NCBI GenBank assembly: GCA_963808315.1
Contig: CAWEFK010000002.1
Span: 186,001 to 250,000 of the forward strand
Direction: 5' to 3'
DNA length: 64,000 nucleotides
Source of the DNA: Palsa-504 sp963808315
GTDB taxonomy: Bacteria; Actinomycetota; Actinomycetes; Streptosporangiales; Streptosporangiaceae
Shown piece by piece: positions 37,402 through 45,777 of this stretch. Within the stretch, counting starts at the first letter, position 1, and every line of letters starts with the position of its first letter. The translations under genes were made by a program, and so were the position numbers. Below the pieces are notes generated by a model. It had not been told where the DNA came from, did not search any database, and saw only the letters and a program-made list of their open reading frames with translations.

Positions 37402-38992
37402 CTAGCCACCCCCGTAACGCCGACCGGCGGTGACTGACCGGGCGGCCCGCTGGCGGTGACTGACCCGGGCGGCCCGGCCGCGACGCCCCGGGCGGCGGCA
37501 GGGGCTGGAGCCTGCGAGCCGCCGGGGATAGCGCCGGGGCGAGCGGCGCGCCCATCCCGTCCCAGGACGCCGCACCAGCCGGGGACGCCCCGCCAGCCGG
37601 GGACGCCCCGCTGGGCGGCTGCGGAGTCGGGAGCGGCGCGACCTTGGCGTATTTGAGCCGTAGTTCGATGACGTTGGTCGCGAGCACGCAGGCCCGGCGA
37701 TCCGCCACGAACCGCTTCATGTAGGGCTGGTTCTCATGCCGCTCGAACGCCTCCCGGTCCCGGTAGACCTCATAGAAGATTCGCTGCAAGGGCGCGTTCG
37801 GCACGAGGTGGATGACGTACACCAGGGTGTCCGGCTCGGCGGTGCTGACCTCCTCCGCCGCGGCCTCGGCGAACCGGTCGAAGTCGGCGACCCGGTCCTC
37901 GAGCACGTGAAGATCAAGATCCGGCCGTACGGCCTGGCGGAGGCGCGGCCCTGGCCCCGGCCCCGGAGGCGACCATGGAGGCGGCCCCGGAGACCGGCGA
38001 TCCGTGGCCGTGCGCATGCGGGCCGGAATCCGGGCCAGGTCCGGCCGGCTGTGGACGGCCCGGTCCCTGACCGCCCGGTCCCGGAGAGCCCGGTCCGTGC
38101 CGGACTGGTCCCGGACCGCCCGGCTCAGGAACGCCGCGAAGGCCTGCCGCCCACGCGGGTCCTGGGGCCCGGATGGACCGTAGGCCGGGTAACCGCCGGG
38201 GAGTTCCGGTCAGCCACGAGGCCGTTCTCCCGCCGGTAGTCGTCGCGGGCCCGGAGGCGCCCCGCCGATCGCGGGCCGCCGGCCCCGCCGGATCCGGGAC
38301 TCGCCCGCTGTCGCCTGGGCCGTCCGGCCCGGCATGTTCTGGAGCCTGGTTGTACCGAACCAGACGAACGCCGCTGCCATCAGGCTGAGCAGCGGGTACG
38401 CGGCCTGGCCGGGCAGCGAGAAGTGCAGGGCCGCCGTCATCAGCACGGCCAGGCCGACCGGCACCACGGTCGCCAGCGCCTGGCGCCACCGCGGCTCGTT
38501 CCTGGCGTACACTCCCGCGAGGCCAGCGCACACGGCCACGGCGGCGAGCGCCGCGACCAGGACCAGGTCCAGCGCGTAGCGGGAGAACGGCTGCGAATAC
38601 ACGCCGACCGATGGCCAGGACTTACCGAACGGCTGCGCGGTGAGCGGGTCGGTCGCCAGGATCACCGCGGCCACGACGATGAGGGCACCGCTGACCAGCC
38701 GCATGCCGAACTTGGCGGCCCCGCTCTGCGTGACCAGCTCGACCAGGCCCCAGGCCAGTGCCATCGGCGCGAGCAGGAGCGCGCACAGCTGAACCGCCCG
38801 GAACGTGGCCGGGCGGAACCCGCTGGCGAAACCCATGCTCTGCGCCGCGAGCGCCACGGTCAGCCCGAGCGTCGCGACCGCCCACAGGATGACGTCGGCC
38901 CGCGGCTGGCGCACGCACCGGCCGGCGAGCACGCCCGTGGCCACGGCCGCGACCAGCACGCCCGCGAATCCGACCAGCACGGGAAGAGACAT
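37402..38992 (-). CDS. Multi-pass membrane protein fused to antibiotic-biosynthesis-monooxygenase domain, frameshifted
   Basis: From the ATG at 38992 the first 230 residues contain about seven membrane helices (LVGFAGVLVAAVATGVLAG through AAYPLLSLMAAAFVWFG). The frame then breaks near 38230 and 38190 inside a Pro/Arg-rich linker that can be followed as GPRDDYRRENGLVADRN and QDPRGRQAFAAFLSRAVRD. The C-terminal domain at about 37930-37650 (LHVLEDRVADFDRFAEAA, LVYVIHLVPNAPLQRIFYEVY, ACVLATNVIELRLKYAKV) is a dimeric ferredoxin-like monooxygenase fold. Whether this is one gene or two depends on the breaks. The 3' end is unsure: the read frame runs to 37328, but one indel in a 24/25-bp repeat (37426-37476) would end it at 37402, just before the glutaredoxin. 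Confidence 0.6.
37426..37476. repeat. 24/25-bp direct repeat at a gene junction
   Basis: GGCGGTGACTGACCGGGCGG plus CCCG (24 bases, 37426-37449) recurs at 37452-37476 with one additional C (25 bases). The one-base difference changes the frame of the gene reading through it. Confidence 0.85.
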
Positions 38993-39046
38993 TAACCCCT
39001 ATGGTGCACGATGCCCGGCATCGGCGGGGCCATGACGAAGGAGTCG

Positions 39047-39145
39047 TTACTTCTTATTCCGGCGCTGGATGCGGGTCTTCTTGAGCAGCTTGCGGTGCTT
39101 CTTCTTGGCCATGCGCTTGCGGCGCTTCTTGATGACAGACCCCAT
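39047..39145 (-). CDS. AURKAIP1/COX24 domain-containing small basic protein
   Basis: A 32-residue, almost purely basic peptide: MGSVIKKRRKRMAKKKHRK followed by LLKKTRIQRRNKK, then TAA. This is the actinobacterial AURKAIP1/COX24-type protein (relative of a mitochondrial ribosomal protein), often missed because of its size. The composition suggests RNA or ribosome binding. GGGTGGTCCC precedes the ATG at 39145, with an AAGG closer in the 5' direction. It lies between the excisionase-like HTH gene and the membrane/ABM gene, a neighbourhood conserved in actinomycetes. Confidence 0.9.
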   Translation of the reverse strand: MGSVIKKRRKRMAKKKHRKLLKKTRIQRRNKK

Positions 39146-39305
39146 GGGACCACCCTTCCTTGGCACTGCGGATGACGGGCACGCCAACGCGCTCGCCCGG
39201 TCAGGGTGGCTGACACACACCCAACGTTAGAGGTTACCCCCGATGCGAGGTGCTGAGGTGACTGGTCGGCGCCATCCGCCTGGGACCGCCGTATTCACGC
39301 GTGCC

Positions 39306-39336
39306 AGCCGGACCCCTGCAGCGCAGGGATCCGGCT
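39306..39336 (-). terminator. Terminator hairpin after the HTH gene
   Basis: AGCCGGACCCCTG-CAGCG-CAGGGATCCGGCT forms a 12-bp stem with one mismatch and a short loop, 27 bases beyond the stop of the excisionase-type gene. No long T-run, as is usual in high-GC actinobacteria. Confidence 0.75.
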
Positions 39337-39362
39337 TGGTCGAGTAGCCCTACCGGGCAGCC

Positions 39363-39563
39363 TCAACCGGTACCGACGAAGGCAGCCCTCAGGTACTGAT
39401 TGACTGCCGACTCAGGGACCCGAAAGGAGCGGCCGACACGGATCGCTTCCAGTTCGCCGGAGTGCACCAGGCGATACACGGTCATCTTTGACACGCGCAT
39501 GATCAAGGCCACTTCGGCGACGGTTAGGAATCTCACGTCGCTTAGGGGGGTTTCACTTGCCAT
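39363..39563 (-). CDS. Excisionase-type helix-turn-helix protein
   Basis: The 66-residue protein reads FLTVAEVALIMRVSKMTVYRLVHSGELEAIRVGRSFRVPESAVNQYL, a MerR/excisionase-type winged helix (HTH_17) like many stand-alone actinobacterial regulators. No integrase or attachment site is nearby, so phage excision is not implied. The ATG at 39563 with AGAGG eight bases upstream is chosen over a codon at 39620 whose extra peptide is not conserved-looking. It lies between proC and the COX24-type gene, a known actinobacterial order. Confidence 0.88.
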   Translation of the reverse strand: MASETPLSDVRFLTVAEVALIMRVSKMTVYRLVHSGELEAIRVGRSFRVPESAVNQYLRAAFVGTG

Positions 39564-39906
39564 CGAGTTGCCTCTTCCGTACGAAGCCGAGCACTTGACG
39601 GGATTCGGCGCACCAGTCACGTACGTCTCCAGAGTAAGTCCCGCACAGAAAAGAGCAACCCCGTCTATAGCTTCATTGTTGTTACTATTTGGGCGCTATG
39701 ATCACGGCGGCGGCGGGAAATTCATCTTCCGGGCTGCTGAGCTGCGGATTTCGCGGAACGTCGTTGACCTGTGATCTGCCGGCGCGCCTTGACTCGAGGG
39801 AAACATTCGCCAGAACTGATCCGGCCAGACCGATCGCTCCGTCAATTGGATCTTGGCCACATCAGGCTGCGGACCGACCGCGCCGGAAATACCGCGCGGT
39901 GCCTGT

Positions 39907-40768
39907 TCATGACCGCGGAGTCCGCGGCAAGATCGTGGTCAACGCCCGCATCGATCGCAATCGGGCGGCATCCGGATCGCCGCCGAGCTCGCGGCCCCGG
40001 TCCCGGGCGGCCTCGATGGCGGCGAGGAACGCGGCGCGCACCCCGTGCCTCTCCAGCTCCCTGACGGCCGAGATCGTGGTTCCCCCGGGGGAGGTGACCG
40101 CCTCGCGCAGGATCACCGGGTGCTCGCCTGTTTCGCGCAGCATGGTGGCCGCGCCGTAGACCGCCTGGGTCACCATCTCCAGCGCGGCTCCGCGGGCCAT
40201 GCCCAGCAGGATTCCGGCATCCACCATGGACTCGACCAGGTAGTACACGTACGCCGGGCCGCTACCCGACAGCGCGGTCGCCGCGTCCTGCTGGGACTCA
40301 GGGATGCGGAGCACCTTGCCGACCGGGCGCAGCAGTTCCTCGGCCAGGCGCAGATGCTCCTCGCCCGCGTGGGCCCCGGCCGAGATCACGCTCATCGCCT
40401 CGTCGACCAGGACCGGCGTATTCGACATGACCCGGACGACCGGGACGTCGCCGGCCAGCCGCCGCCCGATGAACGCGGTGGTAATCCCGGCCGCGACCGA
40501 AATCACCAGCTTGCCCGGCGAGATGGCCGGGGCTATCTCGTCGAGCAGCCCGCCCATGTCCTGCGGCTTGACCGTCAGCAGCAGGGTGTCCGCCTGCTTG
40601 GCCGCCGACACGGCGTCGCTGACCTGAATCCCGTAGCGCGCATGCAGCTCCGCGCCGCGCTCTTGGTGGCGGACCGCGGCGACCACGGCCGACGGGGGCC
40701 TGCCCGCGCGCAGCAGCCCGGACAGCAACGCCTCGCCCATTCTTGCCGGTACCGAGAATCGCGATCAC
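39907..40768 (-). CDS. proC: Pyrroline-5-carboxylate reductase, one frameshift near the start
   Basis: ProC reduces pyrroline-5-carboxylate to proline. From GTG 40768 the first strand IAILGTGK is in one frame; an extra A around 40737-40741 (GGCAAGAATGGG where GGCAAGATGGG is expected) shifts it. MGEALLSGLLRAG and everything downstream lie in the next frame, which also begins at an internal ATG at 40740. The body is intact: DTLLLTVKPQDM, SVAAGITTAFI, VMSNTPVLVDEAMSVI and the signature ALSGSGPAYVYYLVESMVDAG. Starting at 40740 would remove half of the Rossmann loop, so the frame error is probably not real. It follows the proline dehydrogenase gene by 11 bases. Confidence 0.9.
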
Positions 40769-40779
40769 GAGGCAGGCAC

Positions 40780-41706
40780 CTACGTTTCTGAGCGGAGGGA
40801 GCGCAGGAAGAACGTGAGGTTACCCGGCCGTTCGGCCAGCCGGCGCACGAGGTAGGCGTACCAGTCGCCGCCGTAGGGGACGTATACCCGCATCCGCGCG
40901 CCGGTATCAGCCAGCCGCTGCTGCTCGACCGGGCGGATGCCGTAGAGCATCTGGTACTCGAAGCTATTCGCGGCCCGTCCGGTCAGCAGGGCCAGCGACC
41001 CGGTGATCTCGATCAGCCGCGGGTCATGGGTGGCCACCATCGGGTAGCCCGACCCGTTCATCAGCGCCCGCAGGCAGCGCGCGTAGGATACATCCACGTC
41101 GCGGCGCGCGGTATAGGCGACGCTGTCGGTCTCGCGGTAGGCACCCTTGCAGAGCCGGACCCGAAGGCCGTATCCGGCCAGCGAGCGGCAATCCGCCTCG
41201 CTGCGCCGCAGGGCCGCCTGGATGACGCAGCCGAGCTCGGGGTAATCCGCCCGTAGCTGGGCCGCGATCCGCTGCGTCGGCTCGATCGCCGCGAACTCCT
41301 CGGCATCGAGGGTCACCGTGGTACCCGCCTCCCGGGCCGCCGCGCAGATCCTGGCGATGTTCTCCTTCGCCATCCGGGCGCCGAGGAACAGCCCCACCGC
41401 GGTCGGCTTCACCGACACCTCCGCGGCGCCGCCATGCGTCAGCCCCTCCGCCCGGAGCTTGCCGAGCAACTCGATGTACTCGTCGGTGACGGCCGCGGCC
41501 TGAGCCGGGTCTTTGGTGTCCTCACCCAGGTAGTCCAGGGTCACGAGCAGACCCGCCGCATGCAGCGTCCGGGTCACCGCGACCGCGTCGTCGGCGGTCT
41601 CGCCCGCGACGTAGGAGTCCACGATGGCGCGCGTCTGCGGCGCGGTCGTGATGAGCTGGCGCAGCCGAGAACTGGCTGACGCCGCGAGCAGGGCCCTGCG
41701 CAGCAC
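40780..41706 (-). CDS. Proline dehydrogenase
   Basis: A 308-residue mono-functional FAD-dependent proline dehydrogenase (PutB/FadM type) that oxidises proline to pyrroline-5-carboxylate at the membrane. VTLDYLGEDTKDP, VSVKPTAVGLFLG, TTVTLDAEEFA, VRLCKGAYRET (FAD/substrate loop), MVATHDPRLIE, FEYQMLYGIRP and the C-terminal helix VYVPYGGDWYAYLVRRLAERP are all present. GTG 41706 with GGAGG about ten bases upstream gives the family's N-terminus; the frame is open far upstream but that part is antisense-like. It lies between ygfZ and proC on one strand. Confidence 0.93.
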   Translation of the reverse strand: MLRRALLAASASSRLRQLITTAPQTRAIVDSYVAGETADDAVAVTRTLHAAGLLVTLDYLGEDTKDPAQAAAVTDEYIELLGKLRAEGLTHGGAAEVSVKPTAVGLFLGARMAKENIARICAAAREAGTTVTLDAEEFAAIEPTQRIAAQLRADYPELGCVIQAALRRSEADCRSLAGYGLRVRLCKGAYRETDSVAYTARRDVDVSYARCLRALMNGSGYPMVATHDPRLIEITGSLALLTGRAANSFEYQMLYGIRPVEQQRLADTGARMRVYVPYGGDWYAYLVRRLAERPGNLTFFLRSLRSET

Positions 41707-41738
41707 GGCGAGCTGACCTCCGGTTTCCGGTTCCGACC

Positions 41739-42802
41739 TCAGATGAACTGGCGGCGGCGCAGCGTGACCTGCACGTTGGCGCCGGCGTCCGGTGACACGA
41801 TAACCTCCTGGGCCGCGGCCACGCCTCCGGCCAGCAGGGTCGCCTCCATCGGCACAGTGCGCTTGACCAGGGCGAGCCCGATCGGGCCGAGCTCGTAGTG
41901 CCGGGCCGCCGATCCGGTGGTGCCGACCACGGTGCGGGCGGTTGCGGTGCCAGCTGGCGGGGCATCCAGCTCGACCGGGTCGCCGTGGGCGGGCAGCCGG
42001 TCCACGCTGCCGTCCAGGTGCAGGAAGACCAGCCGCCGCGGCGGGTGGCCGAGGTTGTGCACCCGGGCCACCGTCTCCTGGCCTCGGTAGCACCCCTTGT
42101 TCAGGTGCACCGCGGTCTCGATCCAGCCGACCTCGTGCGGGATGGTCCGGTGATCGGTGTCCAGGCCAAGCCGGGGCACGTGGGCGGCGATCCGCAGCGC
42201 CTCGAACGCCCACATGCCAGCCGGGACGGCCCCGCGCCTGACCAGCTCGGCGGCCGTGACCGGCAGCAGGTCCCGCGCCACGATCAGGTCAATGGCGCCG
42301 AACGAACCCGCCTGCACCCGGCCGAGTACCCCGTCAAGCCCGACCGTGATGTCGTCACCGGACGGCCCCATGACCGTCAGCACCGCGCAGTCCGCGGACA
42401 GGTCAGCGACGTCGACCCGCAGCATGAACTTCATCGACTCGAGGAACTCCAGCAGGGCCGGCGCGGTCCCTGGTTCCACGTGTACCCAGATTGAGGTGCC
42501 GTCGTCGTTCAGCTCCAGATGGTGTTCCACGTGCCCGGTCGGGCTGAGAATGAGCGCCTGGGAGCTCTGGCCGGTGGTGAGCCCCTGCAGGTGCTGCGTG
42601 GTCAGGCTGTGCAGCCAGCTGAGCCGGTCCGCGCCGGTGATCTTGAGCACGCCGCGGTTCGACCGGTCGACCAGCCCGGCGGGCGCGTCCCCGGCGCCGT
42701 CGAGCGCCCGCTGCTCGCGCCCGGGTCACCGTAATGCGCGGCGACCCCCTCGTCGGGCCAGCTCGCCTGCACTGCCCCCGGAAAGTCAAGAAGCTGGCTC
42801 AC
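41739..42802 (-). CDS. ygfZ: YgfZ/GcvT-like folate-binding protein, one frameshift
   Basis: YgfZ proteins use tetrahydrofolate and support Fe-S enzyme maturation or repair. The start at 42802 reads SQLLDFPGAVQASWPDEGVAAHYGDPG. Near 42720 a single-base change moves the frame to REQRALDG…GLVDRSNRGVLKITGADRLSWLHSL, and the rest continues to 41739. The signature LNKGCYRGQETVAR (KGC-Y-x-GQE) is at about 225 of the joined protein, followed by the C-terminal barrel. The gene is 32 bases upstream of proline dehydrogenase. The intact downstream part with family residues suggests a functional gene with one base miscalled. Confidence 0.88.
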
Positions 42803-42835
42803 GTTTGCCCCCTTTGATTCATGGTCACCTGGTCC

Positions 42836-43291
42836 TCAGCCATCGGCGGAGGCTCGGCATTCCGCGCAGCGGCCGAAGACGGTGAGATGGCCGACGTCGG
42901 TCTCGAAGCCGTGACGTTCGTCCAGGCCGGTGAGCAGCGGGCGGATCGCGTCCGATCCGGTCTCGGTGACCCGGCCGCAGTCGCGGCAGACCAGGTGCAC
43001 ATGGTTGGCTTCGGTGGCCAGGTGGTAGGTGGGCGCGCCGTGCCCGAGGTGCGTGTGGGTGACCATGCCGAGCTGCTCGAGCAGCTCCAGCGTGCGGTAG
43101 ATGGTCGAGATGTTGACGCCGCGCGCCGTCTGCTGGACCTGAGCGCCGATTTCCTCCGGGGTGGCGTGGTCTAGCCGCGCCACCGCTTCCAGCACCAGTT
43201 GACGCTGCGGAGTCACCCGGTAGCCCCGGGCACGCAGTTGCTCGTCCCACTCGCGTACGGGCAGGCTCGGGGACGGGGCATCGGCGTCCAT
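42836..43291 (-). CDS. Fur family metalloregulator
   Basis: A 151-residue Fur/Zur-type regulator. REWDEQLRARGYRVTPQRQLVLEAVARLDHATPEEI and GVNISTIYRTLELLEQLGMV form the winged helix, and ANHVHLVCRDCGRVTETG with CAECRA gives the two CxxC pairs of the structural zinc site. The regulatory-site histidines are only partly typical (NHVH where HHDH is common), so the metal (Zn, Fe or other) cannot be assigned; the overall sequence is nearer Zur/FurA-like actinobacterial proteins. It is transcribed toward ygfZ, 33 bases away. Upstream, divergent, is the structured-RNA candidate. Confidence 0.9.
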   Translation of the reverse strand: MDADAPSPSLPVREWDEQLRARGYRVTPQRQLVLEAVARLDHATPEEIGAQVQQTARGVNISTIYRTLELLEQLGMVTHTHLGHGAPTYHLATEANHVHLVCRDCGRVTETGSDAIRPLLTGLDERHGFETDVGHLTVFGRCAECRASADG

Positions 43292-43344
43292 GGCCTCATA
43301 TTAGATCCGCTGGTGTGATCCGGCGCACGGCAAAATGGTCTTGC

Positions 43345-43597
43345 CTGCATGCCCACTTCGCGGCTAGCGTGCTAGGTACGCGGGAAAGGAGGTGGTCCAA
43401 CAGCATGCATAGACAACGGACTCGTGAGGTGGCTGTCAGCTAGCCGCTTCCCCGCCGGCATGACGTCCAGTGAGTTTGACGGGGCGGCGGCCGGCTAATT
43501 TCTGGCAGACACCGAGTCCCCGGGTTGGCCGACCTTGTCCAGTCGGTCCCGGCGCGGCGGCAATCCGCCGCGCTGGAGTCACCCGGGGACTTCTTTA
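43345..43597 (+). ncRNA. Candidate structured RNA with short leader ORF and branched terminator-like end
   Basis: The plus strand between fur and the APH-like gene has promoter-like TTGCCT and TAGCGT separated by about 18 bases, then AAAGGAGGTG at 43385-43394 and a 12-codon frame at 43405. The 3' part folds into a three-way branch. AGTCCCCGGGT (43515-43525) pairs with ACCCGGGGACT (43581-43591) and encloses GGCCGAC/GTCGGTC (43527-43533/43542-43548) and the perfect GCGCGGCGG/CCGCCGCGC (43552-43560/43565-43573). TCTTT follows the outer stem, as in an intrinsic terminator. Whether it is a trans-acting RNA, a leader or an attenuator is unknown. Confidence 0.55.
43405..43443 (+). CDS. Possible 12-residue leader peptide
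   Basis: ATG at 43405 encodes MHRQRTREVAVS and stops at TAG 43441-43443. An unusually strong ribosome site, AAAGGAGGTG, ends ten bases upstream. The codons GTGAGGTGGCTGTCAGCTAGC can also form a local hairpin. The extended Shine-Dalgarno is the only translational evidence, so this may instead be a ribosome-binding or structural element. Confidence 0.4.
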   Translation: MHRQRTREVAVS

Positions 43598-43609
43598 TGC
43601 CTCCACGTC

Positions 43610-44467
43610 TTATGCCGAGCCGCGGGTATCCAGCCCGTTGCGATCGAGCGCGGCCCGGATCTGGCTGAGCCACTCCGTGCCCAGCTGGCGCCCGTTCGGG
43701 AGCTGGTCGCCTCGATCCCAGCGCCACGTCGCGATCATCGCCAGCACCAGGATCCGGCACGCGCGCAGCAAGTCCTGATTGACACCCCGATAGTGCTCGC
43801 TGACCTCTTCGGGCGCATGGGCAAGGTCGAATTCGACCGGCCCGCGGCAACACGTCTCGAGATCTATGAACAGCAGCCCGTTCTTCGTGGTGAGCAGGTT
43901 GCCCGGGTGCGGCTCGCCGTGCAGGAGCTGCTCGGCGCCGCCGAGCTCGCCGATCACTCGTCTCAGGCTCCGCAACGTGCCGCCGAGGAGCTCCCGGTCC
44001 GCGCGGGCAAGCGCCGGAGTGCGGTCGCGGATCGCCACGAGTTGCTGAGCCTGCTCGACTCGATCCGTGAAGTGCGGCGCAGGGACATCGAGCGTGCGCA
44101 GGCCGGCATGCAGCCGCTCGAGCGCACCGGCGTAGCCGGCTGGTGAGACCTCTTGAGGTGCCGCGGGTTCGTAGTAGGTCCACAGGGTGACCACGAAGCC
44201 GTCACGCTCATAGACACGTGGGTCCACTCGAGGCTCAAGATCAGCCACGGGGTACCCGGATCCGGCGAGCCGCTGAGCGAGCTCGACTTCGAACTGTGCG
44301 ACCTGATGCGCTACAGGTGCCACCCGGGCCAGCACGTCACACGGCAGCAGACGCAGAGTGAGCTTGTTCGAGTCATGAAGAACGATCGCGTCGTCGACGC
44401 TCAGGTCAAGTGACGAGACGATCGACATGGCCGCCGCCACCGCCCGCGGGACCTCTGACGCCTGCAT
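43610..44467 (-). CDS. Aminoglycoside-phosphotransferase-like kinase
   Basis: The 285-residue protein has a protein-kinase-like small-molecule kinase fold: AIVLHDSNKLTLRLLPCDVLARV (N-lobe), EVELAQRLAGSGYPVADLEPRV, VVTLWTYYEP (hinge), LLHGEPHPGNLLTTKNGLLFIDLETCCRGPVEFDLAHAPE (catalytic and metal loops). The usual HGDxHxxN is HGEPHPGN, an Asp-to-Glu change at the catalytic base; the metal Asp in FIDLE is kept. Substrate unknown; antibiotic phosphorylation should not be assumed, since most such chromosomal genes act on other metabolites. It lies between the RNA candidate and the nitrobindin gene. Confidence 0.82.
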   Translation of the reverse strand: MQASEVPRAVAAAMSIVSSLDLSVDDAIVLHDSNKLTLRLLPCDVLARVAPVAHQVAQFEVELAQRLAGSGYPVADLEPRVDPRVYERDGFVVTLWTYYEPAAPQEVSPAGYAGALERLHAGLRTLDVPAPHFTDRVEQAQQLVAIRDRTPALARADRELLGGTLRSLRRVIGELGGAEQLLHGEPHPGNLLTTKNGLLFIDLETCCRGPVEFDLAHAPEEVSEHYRGVNQDLLRACRILVLAMIATWRWDRGDQLPNGRQLGTEWLSQIRAALDRNGLDTRGSA

Positions 44468-44505
44468 CGTCGCCTGGCCCCTCGGTCACCAGATCGCTTG
44501 GGAGC

Positions 44506-45082
44506 TCAGCCAACCCGCTTGAGCTGAGCGGAAAGGTGCGGCTGGAGGGGCTGTCCCATCGCGGCCAGGTCGTAGGCGTACGCCAGATCCTGGCCCTCGA
44601 CGAGACCGTAGAGCCGGTGCCCGGCGGTCACCTCCTTGGAGGTGGCGGTGCGGGCCACCACATCGGTGGCCATCTCGATCCGGACGCCCGTTATCTCGCC
44701 CAGGTAGATCTCGACGATCCCGGTCGGATGCGCGAGCATCACCTCGACCTGGTTATCGGGCCGTGGGCGCCAGAAGCCGGTCTCGGTGCCGAGCGGCGCC
44801 CCGATCTGACCGTCCTCATCAAGCCGCCAGGTGCGGCTGGCGTAGATGAGGAACGGCTTGCCGTTGTGGCTGAAGCTGACCTCCTGACCGAACCGGAACG
44901 ACTCGATGGTCGGGTAGCCGCCGATCCCGGCGCCTTCCCACCGGCCGAGCAGGAACCCGAGCGGCGCCAGATCAGGGTGCACCGGCGGAAGGTCGGAGGC
45001 AAGATCGGCCAGAGTCTCCGGAGGCGAGATCGGCCAAGTCTCCGGAGGCAGGGTCGCCCATGTCGGGCCCGTCGCTGGTCAT
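44506..45082 (-). CDS. Nitrobindin-like (FABP family) heme protein, one frameshift
   Basis: The barrel part (VHPDLAPLGFLLGRWEGAGIGGYPTI) holds the GxWxGxG nitrobindin motif and the C-terminal His region (MATDVVARTATSKEVTAGHRLYG). Nitrobindins bind heme and react with NO or peroxynitrite. The preceding gene's stop overlaps an ATG at 45082 as ATGA, and that frame reads MTSDGPDMGDPASGDLADLASGD before failing in a tandem repeat. The two repeat units are 25 and 24 bases (45002-45026, 45027-45050); removing one base from the first restores a frame into the barrel. A GTG at 44982 is the alternative, without a ribosome site. Confidence 0.85.
45002..45050. repeat. Tandem 25/24-bp repeat at the nitrobindin N-terminus
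   Basis: AGATCGGCCAGAGTCTCCGG plus AGGCG (25 bases) is followed by AGATCGGCCAAGTCTCCGG plus AGGCA (24 bases). The one-base difference between copies is exactly what breaks the coding frame of the nitrobindin gene. Confidence 0.9.
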
Positions 45083-45249
45083 GAGCTGTCCTGTCCTGGT
45101 CTGGGCGGTCTTGAAATGCGCTGTCCTGATCCGGCGGCCGGACCTCGGCGCGTGCCGGCCAGGTACACCCGGATGACTACATACAGACACGCAGCGGCGA
45201 CCACGGCGAGCACGCCGATCACGATCGCAGCGCTCAGCATGCCGTGCAT
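45079..45249 (-). CDS. Small single-pass membrane protein
   Basis: From the ATG at 45249 the 56-residue product is MHGMLSAAIVIGVLAVVAAACLYVVIRVYLAG, one membrane helix, followed by a basic cytoplasmic tail with RISRPPRPGQ. Its stop overlaps the nitrobindin ATG by four bases, so it is cotranslated with it. The frame is open upstream to 45363, but those codons are Arg/Gly-rich and lack a ribosome site. I do not recognise the family. Confidence 0.6.
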   Translation of the reverse strand: MHGMLSAAIVIGVLAVVAAACLYVVIRVYLAGTRRGPAAGSGQRISRPPRPGQDSS

Positions 45250-45777
45250 AATCGGCAGTTTACGGGCCGGCACCCTGACCCGGGCGCCGGCGCGCCGGAC
45301 TCCGTCGGGGAACCCGCCCCGGGCCCCGCGCGATCCGCTTACTGCGCCGGCTCGGGACACCACGCGTCATCACCGCCTCATCCGCGTTCCCGGATCACTT
45401 CCGTTCCGGCCAGGTATGAGCTTTTTGTGGTGGATTCGGGCTTGGCGGAGACTTTTGTGCATCATAGTACCTACAAGTCTTCACGAAGCCTGAATCAAAC
45501 AAAATCTTTGTTCGATTAAGCCGCCCGGCACTAAGCCCGGGTCACGCGCTGCCCCGCCCGCCTCATCGCCCACGCCAGGCGCCGTCCGCCGCCGTCCGCC
45601 GCCCGTCCCGCCGCCCGTCCCGCCGCCCGTCCCGCCGATGCGGGGGCAGGCATGCCTGATCGTCATCGCCGCCGTAGGTAGCGGACCGCGCGAGACTGCG
45701 AGCGGCCCCGGCCGGCGAGCCAAGCCCGGACACCCCGCGCGCTGTCCACGGCCGGGGCGGCCGACTAGAGTTCTGCC
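45250..45777. other. Divergent intergenic region between small membrane protein gene and dsrE-like gene
   Basis: This 528-base interval has an AT-richer centre (about 45418-45520) with TTGGCG and TAGTAC-like elements that could serve as a promoter, and a 10/12-bp C-rich tandem array at 45581-45636. The open frame crossing it on the minus strand is repetitive Gly/Arg coding with no protein-like features. I see no RNA gene. Confidence 0.5.
45581..45636. repeat. Short C-rich tandem array
   Basis: Two copies of GCCGTCCGCC are followed by three of GCCCGTCCCGCC (45601-45612, 45613-45624, 45625-45636), non-coding, about 140 bases upstream of the DsrE-like gene. Confidence 0.85.

Noticed and set aside
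39363..39563. Mobile element suggested by an excisionase-type HTH
   Set aside because: No integrase, direct-repeat att sites or phage genes nearby; the neighbourhood proC-HTH-COX24 is a conserved chromosomal order.
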